A DNA stretch of 64,000 nt. Origin: Amphibalanus amphitrite (Eukaryota > Arthropoda > Thecostraca > Balanomorpha > Balanidae). This document shows, in pieces, positions 10,601 through 21,853 of this stretch. The DNA is taken from assembly GCF_019059575.1 (NCBI RefSeq), contig NW_024881613.1, positions 806,001-870,000 on the forward strand. The letters are read 5' to 3'. Position numbers and translations under genes: made by a program. Every line of letters begins with the position of its first letter. Position 1 is the stretch's first letter. Under the pieces are notes generated by a model that saw only the letters and a program-made list of their open reading frames with translations, searched no databases and was not told where the DNA came from.

Positions 10601-12912
10601 GCCACTGATCGGTAAACCGTCGAGGACATCTTGCACGATGTTCCTGGAGGCGGGCCGGCGTGATGACGGGTCATAGTTCGTCTCAGAGAGACCAGAGTTT
10701 GTCTCTGCGCAGAACGGACCGTTTGTTTGAGTCGGTGGCGGACCGGGGCGCGGAGGAATCTCGTTACATGTCCGCTGCGGCAGACCAGAGAACCAGGCAA
10801 TGGTCAGAATAAACAGAGCAGCAAATAACAGACAAGAGTCAAAGGCAAAAAAAAATGTCATAAGCCTATTCACTTGGCTCACTGACACATGGCTTATTAC
10901 CAGGTTTGTTCTTGTGTCCGCATTTGGATGTTTTCAGCTTGACATGATGCATGTAGCTTAGCAGCATACGTAATACGATTATATTAAGGGTTCTGGCGGG
11001 TGAAATGAAGCCACACCAGACAAACCCGATGAAAACTAACAGGCGCTCACGACACCCGTTCTGTAACCGACTGCAGCTCCCTGTTCCCCGCCCATCCTGC
11101 CCGCCCTCTCTCAGCACGTCCCGGCTGTGGTTGCAGCTTCCCCTCTCTTCACGACCTCTCAGAAAGGTCACGTTTATCTGCACGTGCCGCGCCTAGACCT
11201 CATCACCGTGAACTGAACACTGCATGCAGTGCACAGTGCTGCACTGTCACCCGCACTACCCACAGATAGTGCTGACAGAAACGGAGGGGTGTCACCACCA
11301 CATGCAGACAGAGCTTCAGTGTTCACACGGAGAGCGTACATACACTTCCCAGCCACTGGCTATCCACATACACCCACGTGTGTGCTCAGTGTTATCAGCA
11401 AATATGCGCACATGTAGCATGAATGTACGGCTTCCCTGTAACTATAAATTTAGATATGTTCCTCACAAGAAGTAAAGCATTGTGGCTACTGTTTTATTCA
11501 GAGTGTCGGTTCCGCTTCATTTTTGCATTTCAATTATATGTTGGATGGTATCAGTGATCGACATTGTCAGTCATTATTCTCTTGAATCCTTTTCCGGTAA
11601 CCGAAAGACCTTGAACCCGTGCTATTATTTGCATTACATTCTGGCAGCCGGATATGCATTGTCACTGGCTGGTCTATGCACTGACAAATAACCATTCGAC
11701 AACGCTCCCAAAATATCACATCGTACACCGCGTCTGCATGTTTTGCGTCGCCAGCCCGTCCCCGTACCCCCGTGGTCGTTTATTGACTATCCACTGTGGC
11801 TGGGGGGGGGGTGATCGTGCTAAGTCCCGAGTTAGCCGTGAACGGGCGGTGCCAAATGGCGCCTTCGACCCGCGGGTGTCACGTCCGTACGTGATGGCGC
11901 ATTAACCATGCACGGCAGGACTCAGAGCCGCCGGCCAGCGATCGATTTAGCACGCAATGTAAAAACACAAGCGTTTACGTACTCAACTCATGTTTTGTAA
12001 AACTCTTAGAAAACTTGTAAGCAAGACGAGCAAAACATCAGTTTAGATGCACATATTGCTCGCACTTTAACTTTAGTGAGACATAACTGCTGGTGGATGG
12101 GATTTATGGCACCTGCCGCTGGACAGGCGACGCGGCCCGTGCCGCCAGCGAGGCCCCCTGCAGCATACATAACGCTCTGAATCGATCCCGAATCAAGCCT
12201 GACTGCCACTGCCAGCGCCGCGTGACCATCGCGCAGCTATTCAGGCTCGGTGGACGACCATACGACACTAATCGTAAGCCGTGCGACAGCGGCAAAGAGC
12301 GCCGTTTAAAAGTAATGGCATGAGTGGACACAACAATCGTGCAACCGGATTTTCATTCATGAAAAATGAATGAAGGGTGGATAAAGAATAGAGTGCCGTA
12401 AATTGAGTGAAAGTCTCACTTGAATTAAAAATTAGACAAACGTTGCATGCAGTGGACTAAGAATGGGGCCTGAGTTAAGCATTTCTGTGTTTATTGCTCT
12501 CCAAAACAAGTCGTATATGATAAGAGTGGCCGGCCCTGACAACATGCACAGCATTGCCACACCAGTGGGCACCCCAGCACAAGCACTGTCCTCTAGAACC
12601 AGGCTGGAAGTGAGATGCATGGCGTGAGCAGTTCTGGCCATTCTGGCTGCCGTTCAGTGTTTTGGGAGGGATCTCGAGCTACACTGCTAATACTCATGCA
12701 ACAATCAACTGTGTACAAAGTGGCCGTGTATTAGTGAGACTTATAAGCAATGTAACGAAGTATATTGTTTTGAATGTGTCCCATGATATCGTTTTTTACC
12801 AGCACAACGCTACACATTACAATATTTTGCCACAAGTGGGTGGACAGAGTGAGGCTTTGTGTACCAGGCGGAGACGTTTGCGCTAACAGCTTTGAAAAAG
12901 CCAGTTCAGTAT
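7681..12912. other. Unassigned intergenic DNA with CpG patches and a GA-rich tract
   Basis: No gene, RNA or bounded transposon recognised. CpG-rich patches lie at about 8330-8660 and 9230-9600. A GA-rich purine tract lies at about 9947-10015. Open frames here are short, overlap on both strands and show no known domain. Confidence 0.5.
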
Positions 12913-12916
12913 TTAA

Positions 12917-13790
12917 CCCGCGCGGGGCTGGGGGGTAAATTTTACCCCCCCCCCCCCCCTCGCGAATTTTTGCGATATCTCAAAAACGGCGGCGCGCAGC
13001 GCCGCCAAACTTTTAGTACCTTTTCTTACATCAATTTGACACGTTCCCTGAAAATTTGAGCGAAATCCGTCGGAATTTTTTTGAGAAATTGACGTTTTAG
13101 TGACGTCATGTTCGCCATTTTCGCCTTAAAAACGGCAAAAGTTCAAACGCCGCTAACATCTTCATTTTTAAAGGAATCAAGACGTAACAAAAAAGGTTAT
13201 GCGTTATTTTACTTTGTCTATCAAATGGCTATCTCGGTTTCTTGAAAATTTTGGATTTTGGCCTAAATTTTTTCAAAAAACTGACTTTTTTGGGAAAATC
13301 ATTATAAAATCCAAAATTTTGCGTCTATCAAAAAAACCGGAATATATGTCAGAGAAGTGGTCTATGTGCACCTACATACCAAATTTTAGAAGAATCGGTT
13401 CAAAAATGTGGGAGTTATTCAAAATTTTATGACGTCACGACACACAAAGTTTTTGAAAAATGACTTTTTTGGAAGTTCTAGACCTCGTACGGAAACAAAA
13501 ATAGCACCATTCGATTCGCCGTGAAAAACTGCATCAGATAGACACCTTTTTAGGCCTTAACAACCAACTTCAAAATTTGACCTCACTTGACCTGACCTTG
13601 ACATGACCTCGACCTGAAATTCATCCAGAGGTGGTCCATATCACTTATGGAGTGTGCCTATTGAATTCTATGAGTAAAATGACCCATAAAACATGTGTCG
13701 CACATGCCCTTTTCTATATTTTGTTTTTTGGTGACCTGACCTGACCTGACCTGACCTTGACCTGGACCTCTGAATGATATTGTATGCAAC
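12917..13790. mobile_element. TTAA-type element C, one end only
   Basis: After TTAA at 12913-12916 it starts CCCGCGCGGGGCTGGGG, followed by a GGGGGGTAAA/TTTTACCCCCC hairpin and the same GC palindrome (GGCGGCGCGCAGCGCCGCC) as element D. It contains the phrase TTCCCTGAAAATTT, as in element A, and a GACCT pentamer run at about 13732-13760. I cannot find the matching GGG-TTAA end before the hAT element at 14239, so it is probably truncated; the right boundary is approximate. Confidence 0.6.
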
Positions 13791-14238
13791 GAATATTGTC
13801 TTGGTAGCCTAAGAACACGTTTTAGGCGATCAGTCTCAGTCCATGACTCCATTCTTCGGCAACTACGGTGCAAGGCCGATACTGTAGAAACTTGCAATTT
13901 GTCACGTTTATTGGATCGCAGTATGACTCAGATTAGTCGCTGTCCTTGCTCATCTTCTAAAGTTCGTGCTCACTCCCTTCCGCTCCGTGCTGTACCGCCG
14001 CACTGCACATTTTCTTGGATTGAGACTGCCATCATATTTGTTTTGTGTCACCTTATATAGTCCATAGACATACATATCATGATCTGCAAGTAAATTTATG
14101 CTGTCCTGTCGTTTGCGCTAAAAAGTGTAAAACAAAAGAAAATACGACAAACACGACAACCTAACCCAGCATCATTCACCTGTCCCCAACTCCACACCGT
14201 CTCCTCCCCCCCCCCCCCCCCACATCAGCTGTTCACAG
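13791..14238. other. Unassigned DNA up to the hAT target site
   Basis: AT-rich, with a poly-C run just before the hAT element. The last eight bases (14231-14238, GTTCACAG) are the left copy of the hAT target duplication. Confidence 0.5.
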
Positions 14239-14649
14239 CAGTGTTCGCCACGGGCCCCAAAATCCCCAGCCCAGCCCGGCCCGGGCCCATGGGTTCAGAG
14301 CCCGGCCCAGCCCATAGCCCGCTCTTGGCAAATATTCCAAGCCCAGCCCGGCCCGGCCCGACAAAAATAGCAATCTAGTTATTGTCTTAGTCTATTGCTA
14401 TAATAAGCATGATTGATTACACTATTTTGAGAACAATTCAAATTGCATGAATATTAACATGGCAATCATGACTCCCTTCTTTTCAATGAATATAATCATT
14501 TCAAGCACCTATGGCACAAATTTTAACAGTAACAGCAAGCACCTCAGTCAATTAGGTCATGATTACACACCTATAAAAAGTTTACATGATTATATTAACT
14601 ACATTCTATGAGTAAAGTTATCTTGCAAGCTGATGTGTGTGAACATTAT

Positions 14650-14851
14650 TGTTGTGGCGCGATGGCGACTCGCGCGACATCTGTGTCAGTACGGCACGAC
14701 ACCTAGCGGTGGCGTTGCCGTACGGTTGTGCGTGTGCCGGCCAACCCCGAGTTCCGAGCGGGGGGCGGGCAGTTGTGTAATACACCGTGTGCTGAACGGA
14801 CGGCTCTGCTGGGTGCACAGACTACCGACCCGAACAGGCAAAGACACTGCA
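14650..14851 (+). repeat. 5' LTR of the gypsy retrotransposon
   Basis: 202 bp, starts TGTTGTGG and ends CACTGCA, apparently identical to the 3' copy at 19421-19622. It is GC-rich with no clear TATA box or AATAAA signal. Confidence 0.95.
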
Positions 14852-14853
14852 CG

Positions 14854-14863
14854 TGGCGACGAG
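14854..14863 (+). other. Primer-binding site (tRNA-Ser-like)
   Basis: TGGCGACGAG starts two bases after the 5' LTR. TGG is the complement of the CCA tail, and the rest matches the 3' end of animal tRNA-Ser(GCU) as I recall it. The tRNA identity is from memory; the position is right for a primer site. Confidence 0.65.
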
Positions 14864-14993
14864 AAGAAGAAACGGATTTTACGTGCCTGTTGGTGGAATG
14901 CAGGGAAGGCCACACAAGAGAAGAAATACCGGCGCCGGGAAATAATTGAGTTTTTGCGGTGTGCCATGTGGACAGGGCGGTGGTGAGGACGTG

Positions 14994-15132
14994 GCGAAAC
15001 AGCTGATTGCGGGTCGGCTGGTGATCGGGAATCAGCTGACGAGTCAGCTGTTCGTGAGGCGAAACAGCTGATCTCGGGTCGACTGGGGAGAGCGGTCAGA
15101 GGAAATCAGCTGACCAGTCAGCTGTTTTGTGG
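14994..15132 (+). repeat. Duplicated leader block with six CAGCTG boxes
   Basis: Two tandem copies (14994-15058 and 15059-15132), each starting GCGAAACAGCTGAT, lie between the primer site and gag. Each copy holds three CAGCTG E-box palindromes. The position suggests a role in packaging or transcription, but that is speculation. Confidence 0.8.
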
Positions 15133-15231
15133 TTTGGCGGCCAAGGTCAGTGAAAGTTGTTTACAAGAGAGGGACGGAGAGCGGTCTGGCAAGGCGCCAA
15201 AAGTGAATTACAGAAGAACAGTGAGCAGAAC

Positions 15232-18200
15232 ATGGCTGGAATTGGATTGCCGGGTGTTAAGGAATATGTAGCTGGTGATGACTTTCAAAAGTGGGTCGGA
15301 AGTCTCGAAATATATCTCATAGCAGCAGATATATCGAGCCCAGAAAGGAAGAAGGCTGTCCTGCTGCACATGATGGGGCCAGATTATCAAAGCATTTTTG
15401 AGTCACTGCAGCCCGTGGTGATGCCAGGTGAGACTGATTGTTTCAAGGAGGCTGTACAACGATTTAAAAGCTATTTAGCTCCAGAGAAAAATGTGATCGC
15501 TGAGAGAATGACGTTCCACAAGATGACTATGAAGGTGGATGAGAAGTTTGAGCAGTATGTCAGCCGTCTCAAGATCCAAGGACGCAAATGTGGCTTCAGT
15601 GGCTCAGGATTAGATAGTGAAGTGCGTGACCGAGCTATCGCTGGATGTAAGCCCAGCCTACAAGAGAAGCTGCTTCATCAAGCGCTGGAGAAGGGTGACA
15701 ACCTTTCTCTGCAGCAGGTTCTGACCATGGCAAGAGTGTGGGAGGAAACCAGACGTGTGACACAAGAAATGTCATCACAGTCAGAGGGTCATACTGTGAA
15801 CATGTTGAAGAACATGAGCCACCAGGAAGAGCAACATGTGCATCTGATGCAGAAGACCAGGCCAGCCACTCACATTAAGGACAACAGGGGACAGGAGGAG
15901 AAGCCCTGCACGGCCTGTCAGTTCCGTGGACACAGTGCTGGTGGTCCGCGCTGCCCAGCACGCGGTAAGAAGTGTGCAAAATGTGGTGGTATGGGCCATT
16001 TTGCTCGATGCTGCAAGACTAGGATGCCAAGACAGCAAAAGGGCGGCAGAGTTCATGCAGTCGAAGCAGGACAGACAGAGATGCACCTGAACCTGTGGGA
16101 AGTCAGTGACAAGCAGGACCTGCAGGAAAGGGGAAGCAAGGTGTCCGTGCTGGTCAATGGATGTGAGCTGCAGATGCTGATTGACACAGGATCCCCAGTG
16201 TCAATTGTGAGCCGGGACATGATGGTACCTGGTCTCGACATCCGACCATCACAGCTGAAGCTGAAGTCCTTCACAGGTCACATGATTCCACTGGTCGGTG
16301 AAGCAGATGTGGAAGTCTCCGCTGAGCAGGGAGTGCGAAGGAAGCTGTGCTTGGTGGTGGCTGACATGACTGGAAGGAGGGCCCTGATGGGAAGAGACTG
16401 GATTCAGGCGTTGAAGGTGACAGTGCCAGGATGTGTTGGAGTCAACATGATGGAACAAGAGCCGCTGGAAGTGGTTCTGGAGAAACACAAGGAAGTGTTT
16501 GAAGAGGGACTGGGCTGTGTCAGCATCAAAGCTCATCTGACACTGAAGCCAGATGCAAGACCGGTGTTCCGCAAAGCGAGACAAGTCCCACATGCTCTGT
16601 TTCAGAAGGTGGACGCAGAGCTGGACAGGTGGCTGAGAGAAGGTGTGGCAGAGAAAGTGGACAGGAACCTCAACACAGGCTGGGGAACGCCGCTAGTCCC
16701 TGTGCCGAAGGCGGATGGAAGTGTCCGACTAGCTGCAGACTACAGGATCACAGTCAACCCGCAGCTGATGGTACAGAAGCACCCTCTGCCCACACCCGAA
16801 GAGCTGTTCGTGAGGATAAAAGGGAAGAGATTCTGCAAACTAGACCTAAAGGATGCATACTTGCAGATGGAGCTCGACGACGAGTCGAAGAACATGACGA
16901 CTGTCACCACACACAAGGGACTTCTCCGCATGAACAGGCTACCGTTCGGGATAAGTTCCTGTGGCGACATCTTTCAATCAGCCATGGACCGAATCTTGGA
17001 GGGACTGGATGGATGTGTCAACTACTTGGATGACCTACTGGTGATGGGAGGCACAGAGGAGGAGATGTTGAAGTCGCTGGACCAGGTGCTGGCGAGACTG
17101 ACAGAACATGGAGTGCGACTGAAGAGGAGCAAGTGCCAGTTCAACCTCAAGGAGGTGACGTATCTGGGATGGCGGATCTCAGGGACCGACCTGAAGCCAG
17201 TGCCGGAGAAGATCGAGGCTCTCCTGAAGATGCCAGAGCCCAAGGACGTCAGTGAACTGCGAACACTGCTCGGTAGTCTGAACTACTACCAGAGACTGAT
17301 CCCGAACATGGCAACAACTCTGGCGCCTCTCCACAACCTGTTGAAGAAGGAGGTGAAGTGGAAGTGGAGCCGTGAATGCAAGAGAGCTGTGGAAGAGATC
17401 CAACGAGTGCTGTCCAGTGACAAAGTTTTGATGAGGTACGATCCCCAGATGCCCATCAAACTGATCACTGATGCCAGCTCAGTCGGAGTAGGCGCAGTAC
17501 TGGTCCACGTCCTGTCTGACGGACTGGAGCGCCCGGTGTGCTACAGCTCAAGAACACTGACTGCAACTGAGAAAAAGTACTCAGTGCTGGAAAAGGAAGC
17601 CCTGGCTGTTTCCTTTGGAATCAAGAAATTCCATCAGTACTTGTATGGACGTCGCTTCTGTTTGGTCACTGATAACAGAGCGCTGTCCATGATTCTCAAC
17701 CCACACCGTGAGCTGCCGAGCCTGGCTGCGGCACGGATGCAGCGATATGCGCTACAGCTGGCCGCGCATTCGTATGAAGTCGAGCTGCGCAGAACAGATG
17801 CGATGGGAATCGCCGACACACTGTCGAGACTGCCTTTGAGCATCGTCACACAAGAGGAGGAAGAGGAATGGTGCCCCCAGGTACTGAACACGGAGAACGA
17901 GGGGCCCACGCTGCACGCAAGAGAAGTGGAGGTGTACACTCGCCGGGACCCAGTACTCGGGAGAGTACTCCAGTACGTGCGCACCGGATGGCCGGGAACG
18001 GTGGATCCTACGCTGAAGCCGTTCCACCTGAGGCAGGACGAGTTGTCCACGGAGGGCGACTGCGTACTCTGGGGAGGAAGACTGGTGGTGCCGACCAAAC
18101 TGAGGAACAGAGTGCTGCAAGAAATACACTCAGGACACATGGGGAGCAGCAAAATGAAGCAGCTGGCCCGTCGACATGTGTGGTGGCCAGGTTTGGACCG

Positions 18201-19404
18201 TGAGCTGGAGAATCTGGCCAGTAGCTGTTCAGCCTGTACGGAGAAGAGAGCAGCGCCACCAAAGTCGACTCTGCACCCATGGGAGCAGACCTCAGGCCCC
18301 TGGGAGCGCATACATGTTGACTTCGCCGGTCCATTTCAGGGAACGATGCTGCTGATCGTATCAGACAGTTTCTCCAAATGGATCGAAGTCACGGCAATGA
18401 AGTCGACGACTGCGGAACGAACTGTTGAGGAGCTGAGGAAGCTGTTCGCCCGACACGGTCTGCCCATACAGATCGTAACAGACAACGGGACACAGTTCAC
18501 GTCGGAAGAGTTTGCGACGTTCACTAAGAAAAACGGAATCAGGCACATCCGAGTAGCGCCGTTTCACCCAAGCAGCAATGGTGCAGCCGAAAAAGCCGTA
18601 CAAACGGTCAAGAACGGTCTACGGGCCAATCAAGGAGAAGGAGGCAGTGTAGAGCAGCGACTGGCCCGGTTCCTGATGAATCACCGCTCTACACCAGTAG
18701 CTGCTACTGGCAAAACCCCAGCAGAGATGCTATACGGACGGAACATCCGGACTCGTCTCGACCTCCTCCGACCGGATGACAGAACAACAGCCAGAGGTGC
18801 TCAAGAAAAGATGATCGAAGATGCTGGTGGACGCCACCGCCTCTTCCAAGAAGGTCAAGAAGTGTGGGCGAGAAGCTACTCAGGCCCCAAGTGGAAACGA
18901 GGGAAGATACTAGCAAAGACAGGACCAGTATCGTACGAAGTAGACGTTGGCGTAGCCGTGTGGAGCCGACACGCAGACCAGCTTATCCACGCTGGTGAGA
19001 AGACAGAGCACGAGAGAGAGGATCAGAGCCAAGAGAGAGGACGGGAGAAAGAGGACGGAAGGGAAGACCGCCCAGAAAGAAACCCAGACAAGAAACAAGA
19101 AGAGAGAGAACAAAGAAGAGATGATCATGAAGAACGTCAAGCTGAAAACCCCGAAGAAAGGGAAGAAAGAAAAGAAGAGGGAGAAAGGACAGATCTGCAA
19201 GAAGGAGGGGAGATGAGACAAGAACAGAAAGATCAGAGAGGGAATGACCAGAGAAAACGGCAAGATGGAAGAGCAGACAGAGAGGAAGAAAGAAAAGAAG
19301 AGCAGGAAAGAAAACAAGACGGAGGTCAGAGAAGAGAAGCTGAGCCGTTACGTCGATCGACCCGGGTGCGCCGACCCCCGGATCGCCTGGTGATGCAGAT
19401 GTAA
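15232..19404 (+). CDS. gag-pol: Gag-Pol polyprotein of Ty3/gypsy retrotransposon
   Basis: A single 1390-residue frame that should drive capsid formation, reverse transcription and integration of the element. The ATG at 15232 (AACATGG context) is chosen; the frame is open upstream to 15157 but without an ATG. In order: gag; two zinc-knuckle-like motifs, C226-x2-C229-x4-H234-x6-C241 and C248-x2-C251-x4-H256-x4-C261; aspartic protease DTG at 318-320; reverse transcriptase with D538 and YLDD at 598-601; RNase H with D747, E789 and D814; integrase zinc site near H966, H969, C999 and C1002; integrase catalytic D1030, D1084 and E1120, matching D-x53-D-x35-E. Gag and pol are fused without a frameshift. 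The last ~130 residues form an unusual Arg/Glu/Lys/Gln-rich tail. All catalytic residues are present, so it may be active. Confidence 0.96.
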   Translation: MAGIGLPGVKEYVAGDDFQKWVGSLEIYLIAADISSPERKKAVLLHMMGPDYQSIFESLQPVVMPGETDCFKEAVQRFKSYLAPEKNVIAERMTFHKMTMKVDEKFEQYVSRLKIQGRKCGFSGSGLDSEVRDRAIAGCKPSLQEKLLHQALEKGDNLSLQQVLTMARVWEETRRVTQEMSSQSEGHTVNMLKNMSHQEEQHVHLMQKTRPATHIKDNRGQEEKPCTACQFRGHSAGGPRCPARGKKCAKCGGMGHFARCCKTRMPRQQKGGRVHAVEAGQTEMHLNLWEVSDKQDLQERGSKVSVLVNGCELQMLIDTGSPVSIVSRDMMVPGLDIRPSQLKLKSFTGHMIPLVGEADVEVSAEQGVRRKLCLVVADMTGRRALMGRDWIQALKVTVPGCVGVNMMEQEPLEVVLEKHKEVFEEGLGCVSIKAHLTLKPDARPVFRKARQVPHALFQKVDAELDRWLREGVAEKVDRNLNTGWGTPLVPVPKADGSVRLAADYRITVNPQLMVQKHPLPTPEELFVRIKGKRFCKLDLKDAYLQMELDDESKNMTTVTTHKGLLRMNRLPFGISSCGDIFQSAMDRILEGLDGCVNYLDDLLVMGGTEEEMLKSLDQVLARLTEHGVRLKRSKCQFNLKEVTYLGWRISGTDLKPVPEKIEALLKMPEPKDVSELRTLLGSLNYYQRLIPNMATTLAPLHNLLKKEVKWKWSRECKRAVEEIQRVLSSDKVLMRYDPQMPIKLITDASSVGVGAVLVHVLSDGLERPVCYSSRTLTATEKKYSVLEKEALAVSFGIKKFHQYLYGRRFCLVTDNRALSMILNPHRELPSLAAARMQRYALQLAAHSYEVELRRTDAMGIADTLSRLPLSIVTQEEEEEWCPQVLNTENEGPTLHAREVEVYTRRDPVLGRVLQYVRTGWPGTVDPTLKPFHLRQDELSTEGDCVLWGGRLVVPTKLRNRVLQEIHSGHMGSSKMKQLARRHVWWPGLDRELENLASSCSACTEKRAAPPKSTLHPWEQTSGPWERIHVDFAGPFQGTMLLIVSDSFSKWIEVTAMKSTTAERTVEELRKLFARHGLPIQIVTDNGTQFTSEEFATFTKKNGIRHIRVAPFHPSSNGAAEKAVQTVKNGLRANQGEGGSVEQRLARFLMNHRSTPVAATGKTPAEMLYGRNIRTRLDLLRPDDRTTARGAQEKMIEDAGGRHRLFQEGQEVWARSYSGPKWKRGKILAKTGPVSYEVDVGVAVWSRHADQLIHAGEKTEHEREDQSQERGREKEDGREDRPERNPDKKQEEREQRRDDHEERQAENPEEREERKEEGERTDLQEGGEMRQEQKDQRGNDQRKRQDGRADREEERKEEQERKQDGGQRREAEPLRRSTRVRRPPDRLVMQM

Positions 19405-19420
19405 AGTCGGTGGGGGGTGG
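19405..19420 (+). other. Probable polypurine tract
   Basis: A G-rich run (GGTGGGGGGTGG) immediately before the 3' LTR, where plus-strand priming is expected. It is not a pure purine run, so the exact tract is uncertain. Confidence 0.5.
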
Positions 19421-19622
19421 TGTTGTGGCGCGATGGCGACTCGCGCGACATCTGTGTCAGTACGGCACGACACCTAGCGGTGGCGTTGCCGTACGGTTGT
19501 GCGTGTGCCGGCCAACCCCGAGTTCCGAGCGGGGGGCGGGCAGTTGTGTAATACACCGTGTGCTGAACGGACGGCTCTGCTGGGTGCACAGACTACCGAC
19601 CCGAACAGGCAAAGACACTGCA
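19421..19622 (+). repeat. 3' LTR of the gypsy retrotransposon
   Basis: 202 bp, apparently identical to the 5' LTR; followed directly by the ATTAT target duplication at 19623-19627. Confidence 0.95.
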
Positions 19623-20052
19623 ATTATCATTCATAATTGGTGACTCTAATGCATACTTGAAGGAAGTATTTGCCACATACTCTATACTTCCCAGCACTTA
19701 CCAGCAGAAAAAAAGCTTGACTTATGGGAATTGATGAGTCTGTCTGGGATTGACCTTGCTGTTAAATTCACTCCATAGATGCTGCAATATCAAAAGCCTG
19801 AGAAAGCATACAAAATAGGTGACACTAACTTTAGCACTGTCTTCCAAAAAAAGAGAAAATCCATCCATTTATCAGCAAAACTGATCTTATCTATTTTCAA
19901 TTCATGCCCACGTGTCAACCGAATCTCTGTGGACAACTATCTGCTACTTTCCTTGCTATTTTATGTTAGGCTCTTTTCAAGATATGGATATCGCTAGCAG
20001 CGTAACCAGAAAACATGGTAAGCTTGAAATGTCATTGGGTACTTTTGCGACT

Positions 20053-21853
20053 TCAGACTCAGACTCAGACGTGTATTAAGGAAATCCACTAAAAGCGGCT
20101 ATTACATCCTCTCGTCAAAAATTAAAACGGTGGTTTCAAAGTCAAGATAAAGAGAGACAAGCATCACAATCACACTCGCATACATCATAGTCAAGATAAT
20201 ACAAGAAACATAGATACAGACAATACCAGCACACATACACACCAGATGGTTAACTCAACTCAGTCAGGTTGGATCCGTCAGCAGCCGCCTGAGGCGGTGC
20301 CTAAAAACGGGCACCGGGAGCCCGAGCAAATCGGGTGACAGGCGGTTGTAAAGAACCGGACCACGGCTGATGAAGCGCCTCTTGCCTGCTTCGGTTCTAG
20401 ATCGGAGCACATATAGTGAGTGGTCCTGTCGGGTCACCCTAGCTTGCGCTCCTAGTGAGCTCCTAGCGGCAGCCACGGTTGACAAACCGGCGGCTAACAC
20501 CTCGGGCTCACCGAAGCGCAGCAGTTTGTGCACCATGCACAGTGTGCCATGCACCACAAGGTTCTCCGCGCTGAGCCAACGCAGCTTCTCAAGCAGGTCC
20601 GACACGTGATCATACTTTTTGCGTCCGAAAATGATTTTTGCCCCATAATTTAGAGTCTTCTGAATGAGTGCAAGGTTCTTCTTCGAACCGTTGCCATAGA
20701 CAGTGATACAGTATCGAAGCTGCGAGAGAACCAAGGCGTTGACCAGCACGGAGATGACGGACGGAGGCAGGCGCCCCCTGAGATGTGATAGGCCACTGAG
20801 AATGCCGAAACAGCGCCGGGTGACGGCAGAGACGTGAGTGTTCCAGGTGAGGTTGCGATCGAACGTCAGGCCAAGATTTTGTGCTTCCGAAACGGGAATG
20901 ATAACGTGATCGCGAAATTTTACCGTAACATTTGGGGCATTGCGCAAATTTTGAGCGCTACCCAGCAGCATCAGCTGAGTTTTCCCAGCATTGACTTTTA
21001 AGCCGTTGGCACGGAACCAGAGGTCAAGAGAAGCTAGCGTCTGTTCCATCCGGTATACTACGTTATGAATTTCTGACTTTTTTCCACTGACCAAAATTTG
21101 GGTGTCGTCTGCATATTGAACTACGACTGCATCCTCGGCGAACAAGCTAAGGTCGTTGGCAAAAATGCAATAGAGAAGAGGGCCGAGGGCGGAGCCTTGG
21201 AAAACACCGATGCTGTTGGGGAGCGGAGATGAAGTAGTTCTTCCACCCAGAGCGTCAGTGAGGCTGACACTTTGGGTGTGGCCGTGAAGATATGCCGAAA
21301 ACCAAGCTGTATCAATACCATGAAGCTGCAATTTAGTCAATAATTTATCGTGGTCTATCACATCAAAACATTTGCTCAAATCCAGCAGGCAGAGAAGGGA
21401 TAGCTCTCCACGGTCGGTAGCGGATAGGATGTGATCGGATATGGATATCAGCGCGGTTTCAGTCGAGTGACGAGGCCGAAAACCGTGCTGAGTGGGGGAG
21501 AGGAGATGGTTGTTGGATAGGTAACTGTATAGCTGTTGATGTACGGCTTTCTCTACAATTTTGGATATAATAGGAACGATAGAGATTGGCCGGAAATTTG
21601 ATGGATCTGAAGGATCACCGGTTTTGTGGATGGGGTGTACGAGGGAATGTTTCCAGGATTGAGGGACATCCGATAGAGAGATGCTGGAATTGACCAAATG
21701 CAGGAGCACCGGGCCAATCGCGTCAAAGGACATGCGGACCATGCGCGCGCAAATACCATCCTCTCTTTTACTTTTACGCATCATCATCATCAATCGAAAA
21801 TGAGCGAACACTTCTTGATTGTCGCAGCTGCGGCAGGTAGCGATTTTGACCAA
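20053..21853 (-). mobile_element. 5'-truncated non-LTR retrotransposon (CR1/jockey type)
   Basis: The minus strand carries the reverse-transcriptase part of a LINE. A long frame, 20264-21853, reads through the RT domain (LDLSKCFDVIDHDKL; catalytic YADD encoded at 21104-21115) and the usual C-terminal region after it. The upstream apurinic endonuclease is missing and there is no credible ATG start, so this is a 5'-truncated copy, as LINEs commonly are. After the stop comes a 3' tail of about 200 bp ending in tandem GTCTGA units at 20053-20069, consistent with CR1-like 3' ends. The frame is otherwise intact over more than 500 codons, so insertion is fairly young. It lies inside the hAT interval. 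Confidence 0.9.

Larger units (their letters stand above)
14650..19622 (+). mobile_element. Complete Ty3/gypsy (Mag-like) LTR retrotransposon
   Basis: The 4973-bp element has 202-bp LTRs, TG...CA ends and a 5-bp target duplication ATTAT (14645-14649 and 19623-19627). The LTRs look identical base for base, so insertion is recent. It has a primer-binding site, a leader with a duplicated block, one uninterrupted gag-pol frame and a G-rich tract before the 3' LTR. There is no envelope frame and no chromodomain. Domain order protease-RT-RNase H-integrase defines Ty3/gypsy; a Mag-type lineage is inferred from the tRNA-Ser-like primer site and single frame. Confidence 0.95.

Noticed and set aside
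15157..15231. Extra 25 codons at the start of gag-pol
   Set aside because: The first codon is TTG, not ATG; the ATG at 15232 is in better context and starts gag-like sequence.
19628..20050. Possible hAT transposase remnant
   Set aside because: Short frames here show no hAT dimerisation or zinc-finger motifs that I can recognise.
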